Source: Gammaproteobacteria bacterium (lineage in GTDB: Bacteria > Pseudomonadota > Gammaproteobacteria > JAKBBU01). From it: DNA of 34,809 nt. How positions within the stretch are numbered: position 1 is the stretch's first letter; the number at the start of each line of letters is the position of its first letter. Under the pieces are notes generated by a model. The model had not been told where the DNA came from. It ran no database searches and saw only the letters and a list, made by a program, of their open reading frames with translations. The stretch lies in the NCBI GenBank assembly GCA_021773195.1, contig JAJFKN010000045.1, forward strand, positions 1 to 34,809, written 5' to 3'. A program made the position numbers and the translations under genes. This document shows, in pieces, positions 16,787 to 25,101 of the stretch.

Positions 16787-18045
16787 ATAAATATCTCCAT
16801 CATTTAGATTTTTATACGGTCATGTACATTATTCTGACCTTTGCTATCGGTATTGCCTATATCAATCATCGTTTTATCCGCATGCAAACCACTATCGCCA
16901 TTATGGTATCCTCTCTCATATTGTCTTTTGCCTTTATTATCTTTGGTCGCTATGGAATGAATGGCTTTGAAGATCAATTAGCTGATACCCTTTCACGCAT
17001 TGATTTCCATAAACTACTTATGAATGGCATGTTGAGCTTTCTGCTATTTGCTGGCGCTATGACCGTGGAATTCAATGATCTTAGGGAATATAAATGGGAA
17101 ATTGGTACCCTAGCTAGCCTTAGCACTGTCGCTTCGACACTTATCGTCGGTACGGCCATCTACTTTTTACTCAATGCCCTGAATATACATATGCAATTTA
17201 TTTATTGCTTATTATTCGGTGCCCTCATATCACCTACGGATCCCATTGCTGTATTAGGCATGTGTAAAGAAGTCAATGCCCCCCGCGGCTTAAATACCTG
17301 TGTTGCTGGAGAATCTTTATTTAACGACGGTGTGGGTATCGTCATCTTTTTAACGATTTATCAAGTGGCTTTTGCTAGTGGGCAACCCACCTGGGAACAA
17401 GTGGTGGGCCTATTCTTCCAGCAAGCAATTGGTGGTATTATTTATGGTATCTTTCTTGGGATTGCAGCCTACCGTTTAATGCGCTCCGTGGATGATCATA
17501 AAATTCAAATCCTCATCACCATCGCCATCACCACGGGTGGTTATGCTCTAGCTGAAGCTTTAAATATATCTGGGCCTTTAGCCATGGTAGTGGCAGGCAT
17601 CTTTATTGGTAATCGTGGGCGTAATTTTTCAATGTCGCAAAAGAGCCGTGAAAGTTTAGATACCTTTTGGGAAATCATTGATGAAATTCTTAATGCTGTG
17701 CTCTTTTTATTGATTGGTTTTGAATTATTAATACTTCATATATCCAAAACAGAAATCATGGCAGCAGTAATCGCTATACCTGTCGTACTGGCTGCGCGCT
17801 ATATCACGGTTAGTGTACCTATGTCGGTCTTCAAAATATGGCGTCGCTACAGCCCACATACCGTTAGTGTCATGGTTTGGGGTGGTTTACGCGGGGGGCT
17901 GGCCGTGGCCCTAGCCTTAGCTCTACCTGCAGGCAAGTACCGTGATCTAATATTAGCCATGACCTATGCCGTTGTAGTTTTCGCCATTGTGATTCAAGGC
18001 TTAACCATTAAGCCTCTGATCAAACTCACAAAAGAAGAAGGTTGA
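16783..18045 (+). CDS. CPA1-family Na+/H+ antiporter (NhaP type)
   Basis: A 420-residue membrane protein with about 12 spans and almost no cytosolic tail. CPA1 signatures: FAGAMTVEFNDL near 89-100, LISPTDPIAVLGM with Thr152-Asp153-Pro154, AGESLFNDGVGIV with Asn181-Asp182 (the ND ion-binding pair of electroneutral antiporters), and WGGLRGGLAVALALALP close to the C-terminus. It exchanges Na+ (or K+) for H+ one to one across the inner membrane. The ATG shares four bases with the nhaD stop (ATGA), so the two are translationally coupled. NhaP1 or NhaP2 subtype cannot be set from sequence alone. Confidence 0.92.
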   Translation: MNKYLHHLDFYTVMYIILTFAIGIAYINHRFIRMQTTIAIMVSSLILSFAFIIFGRYGMNGFEDQLADTLSRIDFHKLLMNGMLSFLLFAGAMTVEFNDLREYKWEIGTLASLSTVASTLIVGTAIYFLLNALNIHMQFIYCLLFGALISPTDPIAVLGMCKEVNAPRGLNTCVAGESLFNDGVGIVIFLTIYQVAFASGQPTWEQVVGLFFQQAIGGIIYGIFLGIAAYRLMRSVDDHKIQILITIAITTGGYALAEALNISGPLAMVVAGIFIGNRGRNFSMSQKSRESLDTFWEIIDEILNAVLFLLIGFELLILHISKTEIMAAVIAIPVVLAARYITVSVPMSVFKIWRRYSPHTVSVMVWGGLRGGLAVALALALPAGKYRDLILAMTYAVVVFAIVIQGLTIKPLIKLTKEEG

Positions 18046-18125
18046 TCGAATTATAGTCAACCCGTTAATTATTCTAACTTTTTCCTTGATTTTAAAGGAC
18101 AAATCTGTTAAATTTTTAGCCTAAT

Positions 18126-18149
18126 GGAACAACAAGTTCCCCATATAAT
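18126..18149 (+). promoter_or_regulatory. Candidate chitinase promoter with inverted repeat
   Basis: In the 148-bp gap between the nhaP-type gene and the chitinase gene, TATAAT lies at 18144-18149. A perfect inverted repeat GGAAC-AACAA-GTTCC at 18126-18140 fills the spacer region just upstream. No clear -35 is present. The layout suggests regulated transcription of the chitinase. The start codon is 44 bases past the -10. Confidence 0.4.
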
Positions 18150-18193
18150 AAATATTTAACTCGCCACCATCCCAATAAATTTAAGGCAACATT

Positions 18194-20407
18194 ATGCGTA
18201 TGATAAAATTGTTCATGAAAATATTGTGTTTAACCTTGCTAGCCACTTCGGTGTTTGCAAATATAAACACGAATAAAGGAAACCAGAAAATTCAATTGCC
18301 CCAGCATACTGCAGGCCACCTTAATGTTCCCATTAAAGTAAATTATCAAGGCAATGACCTAACCATTACTAATATTAGTAAAAAAGAATTTACCTTAAAT
18401 AACGCTTTTCTTTCCATCATATCGAATAGCAGTATAAAGTCCATTCAAGGTCAAGGCACATGGCAGGTACTCAAACAATGGGGCCAAGCAAATCAGCCTA
18501 ACGGCGAAGGCATTCTTTATCTTTATAAAACGGGCAAAAATACCCATACTTTAGCGCCGGGCCAAAACATTCATTTAACAGTAAACACCAACTCAAATAT
18601 TCATGCCGTGCAACTTTATGCGGATCCTTTAGTACCTGTGCAAGCCAAATTCACCGTTACTGATGGTCCAAGCACCACGATTAATATTTGCAATGATTCC
18701 ACCTCCTCAATTCCTCTGACTAATATGCAATTGGATTTTAGTTACCAAGGTAACATTACCAGCATTTGGGGAACCCCTTGGATGAACTGGCAAATTCAAC
18801 AACCGGTTTCAGGTCAATACCAATTAACGGGGGGCGCTAATTCTTCTTATGCACCTGACCCTACCTGCAGCAATCCTATGACGGTACAATTCACCCCAAC
18901 AGCCGGCGCACCTGACCCCAGTGACTTCACTCTAATGGCTGCAGGTGGTACCCCTATCGGTGATGGCAACTTAGCAATTACCCTGCCCACATCGCCCTAC
19001 AGTAACGCGGCAAGTCCTACTATCACCGTGGTTGGCATGGGTGAGCAATACCAAAAAACCCTAGCTTGGGGACAAGCTTGGAGTTTGCAGGATTTAGTCC
19101 CTGGAAAATATTTAGTATATACCTCACGCCTTAACGATGGGACGCACTTTGCTTATGCTAAACCTCAAAGCACCACAGTGGTGGATCAACAAACCAACCC
19201 TATTAACCTAGTCTACGCTTTATGGCCTACGGGTAGCGTGCAAGTGAATTTAGCTAATGCACCTCAAAGCAGTGAACCTGTACGTTTTTCAAATGTTAAA
19301 ACGGGAACTTACAATGTTACAGCAAAAGACAATCAAACCATCACACTGCCTGCTGGTAGTTATGCAGTAACCTCAACAGTAATGGGCTATTCAGCAACGG
19401 CTACGCCCAACCCAGTATCCATTGCCCAGGGACAAAATGCCTCTCTCAGTTTAACTTATACCAAGCAAGCTGATAATTTTTATGTGGGTTACTTCCAATC
19501 TTGGTCTTCACCCTATGCCAGCAATGGCGCTGATACGGATTTAGCTCATTTGCCCAGTTATGTAAATTACGTTGATATTGCTTTCATGCAACCTGATGCA
19601 ACCTATGTGGCCGGCAGTTATGATTTATCCGGCACAGGCATTCAAACATCCTATAGCGGCCAAGTATTAAAACAAGCTATTGATGCATTGCATGAAGCAC
19701 AACCCAACACGAAAATTTTAATTTCCGTAGGTGGTGCCACCTATACCAATTGGGATGACATTAATATCCAAGCTATCGCAGATTTAGTAAAAGATTTCGA
19801 CTTAGATGGTGTGGACATTGATTTTGAACCTGCGGATCCAGGCTGTACCACCAATAATGGGACCATTTCTTGTAGCATCGATTCCCAGTATCAATCCATT
19901 GTGGATGGCATTCGACAAGCTTTACCAAAGCCTTATATTGAATCCATCGCGGCATTCAGTGTCGGTGCCTATGGTGAAGGTCAGTGGGCCAATGCCCAAC
20001 CTGTTTCAGCTCACACGGGCCAAGTACTGCCCTTACTACGTTCATCAGCGGCATCTGACCTTGATGTGATTAATGTCATGTCCTATGACGCCAGCGATGC
20101 CTATAACCCAGAACAAGCCTTAGCGGCCTACCAAAACTATTTCCCAGGTGGCATTATTGCCATGGGTGTGGAAGTGCCACCAGAATCCTGGGGTGGCCAT
20201 GTGTATAACCTGCAACAGGTAGCCAAACTCACGGCGGCTTCAATGAAAGATGCAGGCAGCAATAATAACCCTGCTGGCATGATGATTTGGAGTTTGGACC
20301 TTGCGCCAAGCAATCCCAGCCCCTCTAACCCCAATGCACAAATGATGTCGAGTTTGATTTGTGGTGAAATGGGCTTGGGGAATTGCCAAGATCCCCTATT
20401 TCCATAG
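18194..20407 (+). CDS. chiA: Secreted GH18 chitinase, ChiA-like (type II secretion candidate)
   Basis: A 737-residue exported protein. The signal peptide spans ~1-22 (MKILCLTLLATSVFA). Two beta-rich modules follow (about 36-145 and 148-245), resembling carbohydrate-binding domains; the second has the N-x-C...C cysteines at 166 and 225. Beta-sandwich stretches follow at ~250-425. The GH18 barrel begins at YVGYFQSW (430) and ends near 725, with SVGG at 511-514, the catalytic DxxDxDxE as DGVDIDFE (Asp538 to Glu545) and INVMSYDA. From memory, L. pneumophila ChiA has three N-terminal domains and a GH18 domain from ~419 with catalytic Glu543, an almost identical plan; it is a type II substrate. The enzyme cleaves beta-1,4 links in chitin or related glycans. 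AAGG precedes the ATG by 8 bases. Confidence 0.9.
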   Translation: MRMIKLFMKILCLTLLATSVFANINTNKGNQKIQLPQHTAGHLNVPIKVNYQGNDLTITNISKKEFTLNNAFLSIISNSSIKSIQGQGTWQVLKQWGQANQPNGEGILYLYKTGKNTHTLAPGQNIHLTVNTNSNIHAVQLYADPLVPVQAKFTVTDGPSTTINICNDSTSSIPLTNMQLDFSYQGNITSIWGTPWMNWQIQQPVSGQYQLTGGANSSYAPDPTCSNPMTVQFTPTAGAPDPSDFTLMAAGGTPIGDGNLAITLPTSPYSNAASPTITVVGMGEQYQKTLAWGQAWSLQDLVPGKYLVYTSRLNDGTHFAYAKPQSTTVVDQQTNPINLVYALWPTGSVQVNLANAPQSSEPVRFSNVKTGTYNVTAKDNQTITLPAGSYAVTSTVMGYSATATPNPVSIAQGQNASLSLTYTKQADNFYVGYFQSWSSPYASNGADTDLAHLPSYVNYVDIAFMQPDATYVAGSYDLSGTGIQTSYSGQVLKQAIDALHEAQPNTKILISVGGATYTNWDDINIQAIADLVKDFDLDGVDIDFEPADPGCTTNNGTISCSIDSQYQSIVDGIRQALPKPYIESIAAFSVGAYGEGQWANAQPVSAHTGQVLPLLRSSAASDLDVINVMSYDASDAYNPEQALAAYQNYFPGGIIAMGVEVPPESWGGHVYNLQQVAKLTAASMKDAGSNNNPAGMMIWSLDLAPSNPSPSNPNAQMMSSLICGEMGLGNCQDPLFP

Positions 20408-20416
20408 TCATCCCTC

Positions 20417-20442
20417 CCCCCTTGAAGAAGCCTTCGAGGGGG
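20417..20442 (+). terminator. Hairpin after the chitinase gene
   Basis: CCCCCTTGAA (20417-20426) pairs with TTCGAGGGGG (20433-20442), nine Watson-Crick pairs and one T-G wobble around a 6-base loop. It starts 10 bases past the stop. There is no T-run after it, so it may be a weak terminator or an mRNA 3' stabiliser. Confidence 0.5.
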
Positions 20443-20539
20443 AACCCTATTTGCTTATTCGCCACAGGAAGATCATGATCCCATTGTTAAACAAGGACCT
20501 ATTGCTTTAACCTGATTTTCTTGCTTGAAGGGTATGTAA

Positions 20540-20564
20540 TACAGCTCCAATTACTGGAGCTGTA
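20540..20564. terminator. Perfect 10-bp hairpin between convergent chitinase and ankyrin genes
   Basis: TACAGCTCCA (20540-20549) and TGGAGCTGTA (20555-20564) form a perfect stem with a 5-base loop. It lies 34 bases past the ankyrin stop codon and is symmetric, so it could act on either strand. Neither side has a T-tract. The remainder of the 20408-20597 gap shows nothing else. Confidence 0.45.
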
Positions 20565-20597
20565 CTAACATCAAAGACTAAAAGGCTAAACGAGTTA

Positions 20598-22322
20598 TTA
20601 ACACATTACGCATCCGTCTTTTTTAGAAGGCTCCATATTTCGCATAATGTCATAAATATCAATTTCACCTTCTAAGGCACTGAGAAAATCCTCCCTTCTT
20701 TCAGCATTCATTTCTTGTGCTGCTTGTTTCAAAGGACTTTGCTCACTGCTTCCCTCAGGAATATTTACATTTGCACCATGCTTAACAAATAATGCTAATA
20801 ATAAATAAACATAGTCATTGTTATTAAACATACATGAACCTAATGCGGTAGAACGGAAAACATCAACATTAGCTAAAAGTTCATCTCTATAATAAGATGA
20901 TTTTAAAATTCCATCAGCGAGTTTCAACCCAAGATAAATTTCCCTTTCAGAAGTATAATTTGTCATAGCCAACAAGCTTAAGATATTTCTATTACAACTG
21001 TCTTTACTATTCACATTTAATACTTTAGGCCATAATTGTGGATGGTTCTCAATAAACGTCATCAGTCTTTCTAACTTTGTATCTGAGTTAGTTGCCATAT
21101 ACTTGAATAATAAAGTCATGGCCTCTTCTATTCTGTCTATTTCTAATAATAACGTTAAAGCATTTATTAGAAACTCCTGGGGCTGGGCATCATCTCTTGC
21201 TCCTAGGCCAAACAGGGCTACTGCAGCGCGTGGTCCATGACCTCTGACGGCCTCTTTTAATGCAGAATTGAGTGTGTTGTCAGCTGCTTGAATAGCAGTT
21301 TCTCTGTAACCGTTAACCAACGTATTATCTGCGCCAGATTCACGTAATGCTTCAACCACAGCAACATTCTCAAAAAATACAGCCGTATGCAAAGCTGTAC
21401 ATTGCGCACTGTCTTGAACATGGTTTATGTCTCTTTTCATTTGATTAAAACTATTTAATATTGTTCTAACCATTAATGCTGCTCGTTGTGAATTTTCACC
21501 GTCTGAACACATAGCCAACACATGTAGAATCGTTCGACTCTGGGTTGTTTTTGCTAATAGCAACGCTGGTAAGTTAGCTTGAATAAGTCCTAAAACTAAA
21601 TGGTTAGGCAGACTATTATCTTGAATATAATGCGCCATCATTTCCAGAGCATTTGTTAGGTTGCCGCGATTTATGCGACAGGCGATAACTTCTATCAATT
21701 GTTCAGGGTTAGAACCATCGGTTTGTTCTTCCCATTGAACTGTTGTTATATCCATCTGAGCACTTACTGCCGCAATAGTGTTTGAAACATCGGTCTCTGG
21801 CATTTCTGTAGCATTTGCGCCTAATCGGCGCATTGTGCCAGGTATTGATGCAGTACTTGCCACTGACTCATCATCCACTGGGCTAGCATGATCCTGCATG
21901 GTTCTCTGGATTTGGAAATTTCTAGAGTCGCTGGCTAAGTCACGTGGTGTTTTACCATTCCCGTCTCTCATGTCAATTAAAGGATGGGTAAACTGAGAGT
22001 ACTGGGTAAGTAATAAATTGATTAAATCAACAATAGCTTCTTGTCCTTCTGGTGATTCATCTTTGCTTGCTGCCAACAGATGCAATAATGTTTGTCGTTG
22101 GAAATTAACAGCTTTATCTTGAATAAAAAGCATTATGTTTCTTGTTAAATACTTAGATAACGATGAATTATCTAAGCTAGGGTCCTTGAGATATTGTCCA
22201 ATGAGATGCATGGCAAGGCCGATATTTCCAGCTTTGACGCAAGATTCAATGGCTTGTCTATATTTTGTTGTTACATCCCGTTCAGATTGAGAATAACAGG
22301 CAGATGAAGTTTGTGAGTGCAT
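20598..22322 (-). CDS. Ankyrin-type repeat protein with C-terminal CaaX box (CVMC), candidate host-prenylated effector
   Basis: A 574-residue protein without signal peptide or membrane span. It contains three related modules at about 24-140, 208-352 and 383-552. Each opens with a helical part (for example AGNIGLAMHLIGQYLKDPSL, RGNLTNALEMMAHYIQDNSL, IDRIEEAMTLLFKYM), then a TLLHLLA / TILHVLA / NILSLLA stretch, then degenerate ankyrin repeats (CTALHTAVFFENVAVVEALRESGAD; LFVKHGANVN). The last ten residues are PSKKDGCVMC: Cys-Val-Met-Cys directly before the stop TAA is a CaaX farnesylation box, and Lys567-Lys568 precede it. L. pneumophila AnkB ends in a similar CaaX box that host enzymes farnesylate. 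I infer a Dot/Icm effector anchored to host membranes. No F-box is evident. AGGAG lies 11 bases before the ATG. The gene is monocistronic and convergent with the chitinase. Confidence 0.82.
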   Translation of the reverse strand: MHSQTSSACYSQSERDVTTKYRQAIESCVKAGNIGLAMHLIGQYLKDPSLDNSSLSKYLTRNIMLFIQDKAVNFQRQTLLHLLAASKDESPEGQEAIVDLINLLLTQYSQFTHPLIDMRDGNGKTPRDLASDSRNFQIQRTMQDHASPVDDESVASTASIPGTMRRLGANATEMPETDVSNTIAAVSAQMDITTVQWEEQTDGSNPEQLIEVIACRINRGNLTNALEMMAHYIQDNSLPNHLVLGLIQANLPALLLAKTTQSRTILHVLAMCSDGENSQRAALMVRTILNSFNQMKRDINHVQDSAQCTALHTAVFFENVAVVEALRESGADNTLVNGYRETAIQAADNTLNSALKEAVRGHGPRAAVALFGLGARDDAQPQEFLINALTLLLEIDRIEEAMTLLFKYMATNSDTKLERLMTFIENHPQLWPKVLNVNSKDSCNRNILSLLAMTNYTSEREIYLGLKLADGILKSSYYRDELLANVDVFRSTALGSCMFNNNDYVYLLLALFVKHGANVNIPEGSSEQSPLKQAAQEMNAERREDFLSALEGEIDIYDIMRNMEPSKKDGCVMC

Positions 22323-22455
22323 TAGATTTGATTCTCCTAAGTAAATTGATTTTAGAATATGAGCTGGCTTATTAATATTTGATGAACATTATCTTCTAAC
22401 TTTCTGATCTAGTAGGCTAAATGTCTTCTTCTGCCATCTCGCTTTAGATTAATAC

Positions 22456-22470
22456 TGTGTATTATACACA
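22456..22470. promoter_or_regulatory. 15-bp palindrome covering a TATAAT box between ankyrin and LOG genes
   Basis: TGTGTAT-T-ATACACA is a perfect 7-bp inverted repeat in the 281-bp gap between divergent genes. Read on the minus strand it contains a consensus -10, TATAAT (22466-22461). That would give the ankyrin mRNA a leader of about 130 bases. A repressor binding here would block the promoter directly. No good -35 is visible for either direction, and no convincing PmrA box was found. Confidence 0.4.
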
Positions 22471-22603
22471 ATCCATACTGGATTAAATTCTACCATATCC
22501 ATATACCGTCGTCTGTCCGTAAAATTACTAATATTTGTCCTCACTTTGACTTACTCCAATGGAAACGTTAACCTCTATTCTTTAATCTACAGGCTCATCT
22601 GCT

Positions 22604-23194
22604 ATGAAATCAATAACATCCCTGGCTATCTTTTGTGGTTCCCATTCTGGCAATCTGTCCACTTATACTCAAAATGCTGAGACCATGGGCAAAGCCTTCG
22701 TAGATGCTTCTGTTACATTAGTCTATGGCGGCGCGAAAGTAGGCCTCATGGGGGCCATAAGTGAAAAAGTCTTACAAGACAGCGGTAAAGTCATTGGCGT
22801 TATACCCAAATCTCTTGTGGATGTGGAATTAGCCCATGAAGGATTAACTGAACTTCACGTAGTAGATTCCATGCATGAACGTAAAGCCCTCATCGCCCAA
22901 TTATCCGATGGTTTTATCATGATGCCTGGTGGTTCTGGTTCTTTGGATGAATTTTTTGAAATGTACACCTGGGGGCAGTTGGGATATCATGAAAAACCCT
23001 GCTGTATCTTAAACGTCGATGGCTACTATGATCATTTACTCGCCTTCTTGGATCACGCTACAGAGCAAGGATTTATGCGGGAGTCACACCGAGCAATGAT
23101 CTTGGTGGACTCATGCCCCGAGAAGTTAATGAAAAAAATCTTCGCCTATACCCCCCCCGCCGATAAGAAATGGATAAAAACTACGGAGTCTTAA
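22604..23194 (+). CDS. LOG-family cytokinin riboside 5'-monophosphate phosphoribohydrolase
   Basis: A 196-residue Rossmann-like protein of the LOG/TIGR00730 family. Motifs: YGGAKVGLMG at 41-50, MHERKA at 90-95 and PGGSGSLDE at 108-116, the family PGGxGTxxE with Ser in place of Thr. The Arg93 and Glu116 are the expected catalytic residues. LOG proteins split AMP-type nucleotides into base and ribose 5-phosphate; in bacteria without plant hosts they probably act in nucleotide salvage, although many are annotated as lysine decarboxylases by mistake. The gene is divergent from the ankyrin gene and convergent with dnaQ. Confidence 0.92.
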   Translation: MKSITSLAIFCGSHSGNLSTYTQNAETMGKAFVDASVTLVYGGAKVGLMGAISEKVLQDSGKVIGVIPKSLVDVELAHEGLTELHVVDSMHERKALIAQLSDGFIMMPGGSGSLDEFFEMYTWGQLGYHEKPCCILNVDGYYDHLLAFLDHATEQGFMRESHRAMILVDSCPEKLMKKIFAYTPPADKKWIKTTES

Positions 23195-23211
23195 TGCAAG
23201 CGTGGCATTAA
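23191..23211. terminator. Hairpin overlapping the LOG stop codon
   Basis: TTAATGC (23191-23197) and GCATTAA (23205-23211) form a perfect 7-bp stem with a 7-base loop. It sits between convergent genes and could serve both, but no T-tract follows on either strand. A second palindrome, AAGAAATTTCTT, lies at 23229-23240 next to the dnaQ stop. Confidence 0.35.
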
Positions 23212-23239
23212 AACCCAGTGCTTTCTCTAAGAAATTTCT

Positions 23240-23905
23240 TTAAACGTTTGTCATATAAGCTTCGTGCAGAGCTAATTCTTCATCGCTGGCCTTGATGACT
23301 TTGGTGGGTGTTTGCTGCTGCAGAGGCGCTGAACTTATTGTGGGCTTGTTGCTTTCCTGAGGAGCTCCCTCAGCAAACAATGTACTCTGTCCACCCGTCA
23401 TAAACAAATAGACTTGAGCGAGGATTTCCGAATCCAGTAAAGCACCATGCAATTCACGATTGGAATTGTCAATCTCATAACGTTTACATAAAGCATCCAA
23501 GCTGTTTCTCTGGCCAGGGTGCTTTTTGCGCGCCATTTTTAAAGTGTCGACGACGGAACAATATTCTTCAATTTTTTTCTGTGTTTTATTATGAATGCGT
23601 AACTCATAATTTAAGAATTCTAAATCAAAAGGTGCATTATGAATGATGACTTGAGAATTTTGCAAATAATCCAAAAAGTCTTGCATAACCTCAGCAAAAA
23701 CCGGCTTGTCTGCTAAAAAACTCTCACCAATACCGTGAACGGCATAAGCACCAGGATCAACAGAACGTTCTGGATTGATATAAACCTGAAAGTTATTACC
23801 TGTAAGACGTCGATCGATTAATTCAACGGCACCGATTTCAATAATCCGGTGGCCCTTTGATGTACTTAGCCCCGTGGTTTCCGTATCTAAAACAACCTCA
23901 CGCAT
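23240..23905 (-). CDS. dnaQ: DNA polymerase III epsilon subunit (3'-5' proofreading exonuclease)
   Basis: 221 residues from the ATG at 23905, which lies inside the last codons of rnhA; longer in-frame starts would overlap rnhA further and add a non-family N-terminus. Exo I is VLDTETTG (residues 4-11), Exo II is [11 protein letters not shown], and Exo III is HGALLDSEI, giving the DEDDh catalytic set. The linker contains GQSTLF, a good match to the beta-clamp motif QxxLF. The C-terminus [11 protein letters not shown] matches the polymerase-alpha-binding tail but stops ~20 residues earlier than in E. coli (243 aa). Epsilon removes misincorporated bases in the replicative polymerase. The 8-base overlap with rnhA implies coupled translation. 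Confidence 0.95.
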   Translation of the reverse strand: MREVVLDTETTGLSTSKGHRIIEIGAVELIDRRLTGNNFQVYINPERSVDPGAYAVHGIGESFLADKPVFAEVMQDFLDYLQNSQVIIHNAPFDLEFLNYELRIHNKTQKKIEEYCSVVDTLKMARKKHPGQRNSLDALCKRYEIDNSNRELHGALLDSEILAQVYLFMTGGQSTLFAEGAPQESNKPTISSAPLQQQTPTKVIKASDEELALHEAYMTNV

Positions 23906-24362
23906 TTTGATCCAATTCTCTTTGTTTTTGCAGTAAATCTTCAATGGCTTTGTTTGCTAGAGCATCAGCTTTCTCATTTTCAGGATGTCCACTATGCCCC
24001 TTCACCCAATGCCATTCAATTTCATGATGTTCTGTTTCTTGGACTAAGCGCTCCCAAAGATCGGCGTTTTTAACGGGCTTTTTGTCGCTGGTTCTCCAGC
24101 CATTCTTTTGCCAATTATGAATCCACTCCGTAATGCCTTTACGCAAATATTGAGAATCCGTAGTTAACTCTACTTTGCAAGGGCGCTTTAAGGCAGACAG
24201 CCCCATTATGGCGGCCATTAATTCCATACGATTATTTGTGGTGGTGACTTCAGCTCCATAGAGTTCTTTATCATGGCCTGAAAAACGTAATACCGCGCCC
24301 CAACCTCCCGGCCCAGGATTACCACGACATGCGCCATCGGTGAAAATTTCTACTTTATCCAT
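23898..24362 (-). CDS. rnhA: Ribonuclease HI
   Basis: A 154-residue RNase HI, as in E. coli (155). The catalytic residues are visible: Asp9 in [14 protein letters not shown], Glu47 in NNRMELMA, Asp69 in [11 protein letters not shown] and the last Asp in [16 protein letters not shown], with the His of KGHSGH. It cuts RNA in RNA/DNA hybrids, removing Okazaki primers and R-loops in the cytosol. AGGA lies 7 bases before the ATG. It is 4 bases after yafS and overlaps dnaQ by 8 bases, so yafS-rnhA-dnaQ form one operon, the same order as in E. coli. Confidence 0.97.
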   Translation of the reverse strand: MDKVEIFTDGACRGNPGPGGWGAVLRFSGHDKELYGAEVTTTNNRMELMAAIMGLSALKRPCKVELTTDSQYLRKGITEWIHNWQKNGWRTSDKKPVKNADLWERLVQETEHHEIEWHWVKGHSGHPENEKADALANKAIEDLLQKQRELDQNA

Positions 24363-24366
24363 GTTG

Positions 24367-25101
24367 TCATCCTATGTTATCCCGAGTGGTGGGTTCAACA
24401 ACCCCTTGTTTCATTCTCACGGATTGTTTCTTAAAATCTTGGCGAATGGGAGTCAGCCCCCTTACGGTTTTGCGCGCCACTATACCGTATATGTTACCAA
24501 AGCTAGGCAATAAAAGCTTGCCTAGATATTCAATGAAAGCATAACGGCTTATTATCCAAGAACGTCGCGTGCCAGGGCAATAACAAAGCTTATTATGCTG
24601 TAATAGTTCAAAATCCATGGCTTCTAGCCAATGTTTTACTCGCCCATGGGAGTGAAAGGGATGGACTGGCGGCAATAAGGTTTTGCCCAGGCCCAAAAAT
24701 TTCTCCAAGCCCCAATTAGCGTAAGGATTAAATCCCAGGATCAACACCCTTCCCTGCGGAATAAGTATTCGATGCACTTCTTCCAATAAATGCTCAGGCG
24801 CTTTATGATATTCCAGACTGTGGGGCAAAAAAACTAAATCAACGGAAGCTGTGGCAATGGGTAACAATTCATCATCGCAAGTAATGGTTTGAATAGTGGA
24901 CTTAGCTTGATTTTGACAAATGGCCACATAATGATGGGCGATAGGCGATTTTTCCAGCCAATCAACACATTGTGGTTGACCCAATTGCAGCAAATAATAG
25001 CCAAAGACCCGTTGTAATTGAGCATGCATCCATTCTTGCTCGCAAGCATAGGCCACACGACCTAAACGCGTTTGATACCAATGGCTCAATTGTCCATTCA
25101 T
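24367..25101 (-). CDS. yafS: Putative SAM-dependent methyltransferase, YafS-like
   Basis: About 244 residues. The recognisable part is the Methyltransf_11 core: [30 protein letters not shown] at about 85-115, then [22 protein letters not shown]. The glycine-rich SAM motif I is not conserved: the region where it should be reads CVDWLEKSP. YafS proteins have no firmly known substrate. The second ATG (25101) is chosen because AGGG sits 7 bases upstream; ATG 25107 would be too close to it. The gene heads yafS-rnhA-dnaQ and is divergent from gloB with 47 bp between starts, as in E. coli, which supports the name. Confidence 0.85.
   Translation of the reverse strand: MNGQLSHWYQTRLGRVAYACEQEWMHAQLQRVFGYYLLQLGQPQCVDWLEKSPIAHHYVAICQNQAKSTIQTITCDDELLPIATASVDLVFLPHSLEYHKAPEHLLEEVHRILIPQGRVLILGFNPYANWGLEKFLGLGKTLLPPVHPFHSHGRVKHWLEAMDFELLQHNKLCYCPGTRRSWIISRYAFIEYLGKLLLPSFGNIYGIVARKTVRGLTPIRQDFKKQSVRMKQGVVEPTTRDNIG

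Noticed and set aside
20598..22322. F-box in the ankyrin protein, by analogy with AnkB
   Set aside because: No LPxE-type F-box helix set is visible in the N-terminal 60 residues.
22323..22450. PmrA- or CpxR-type box upstream of the ankyrin gene
   Set aside because: TTATTAATATTT-like sequence is present but does not form the tandem repeat expected, and AT-rich DNA gives such matches often.
23906..23944. Upstream extension of dnaQ
   Set aside because: It adds 13 residues lying inside rnhA; the DTETTG motif normally begins a few residues from the start, as from ATG 23905.
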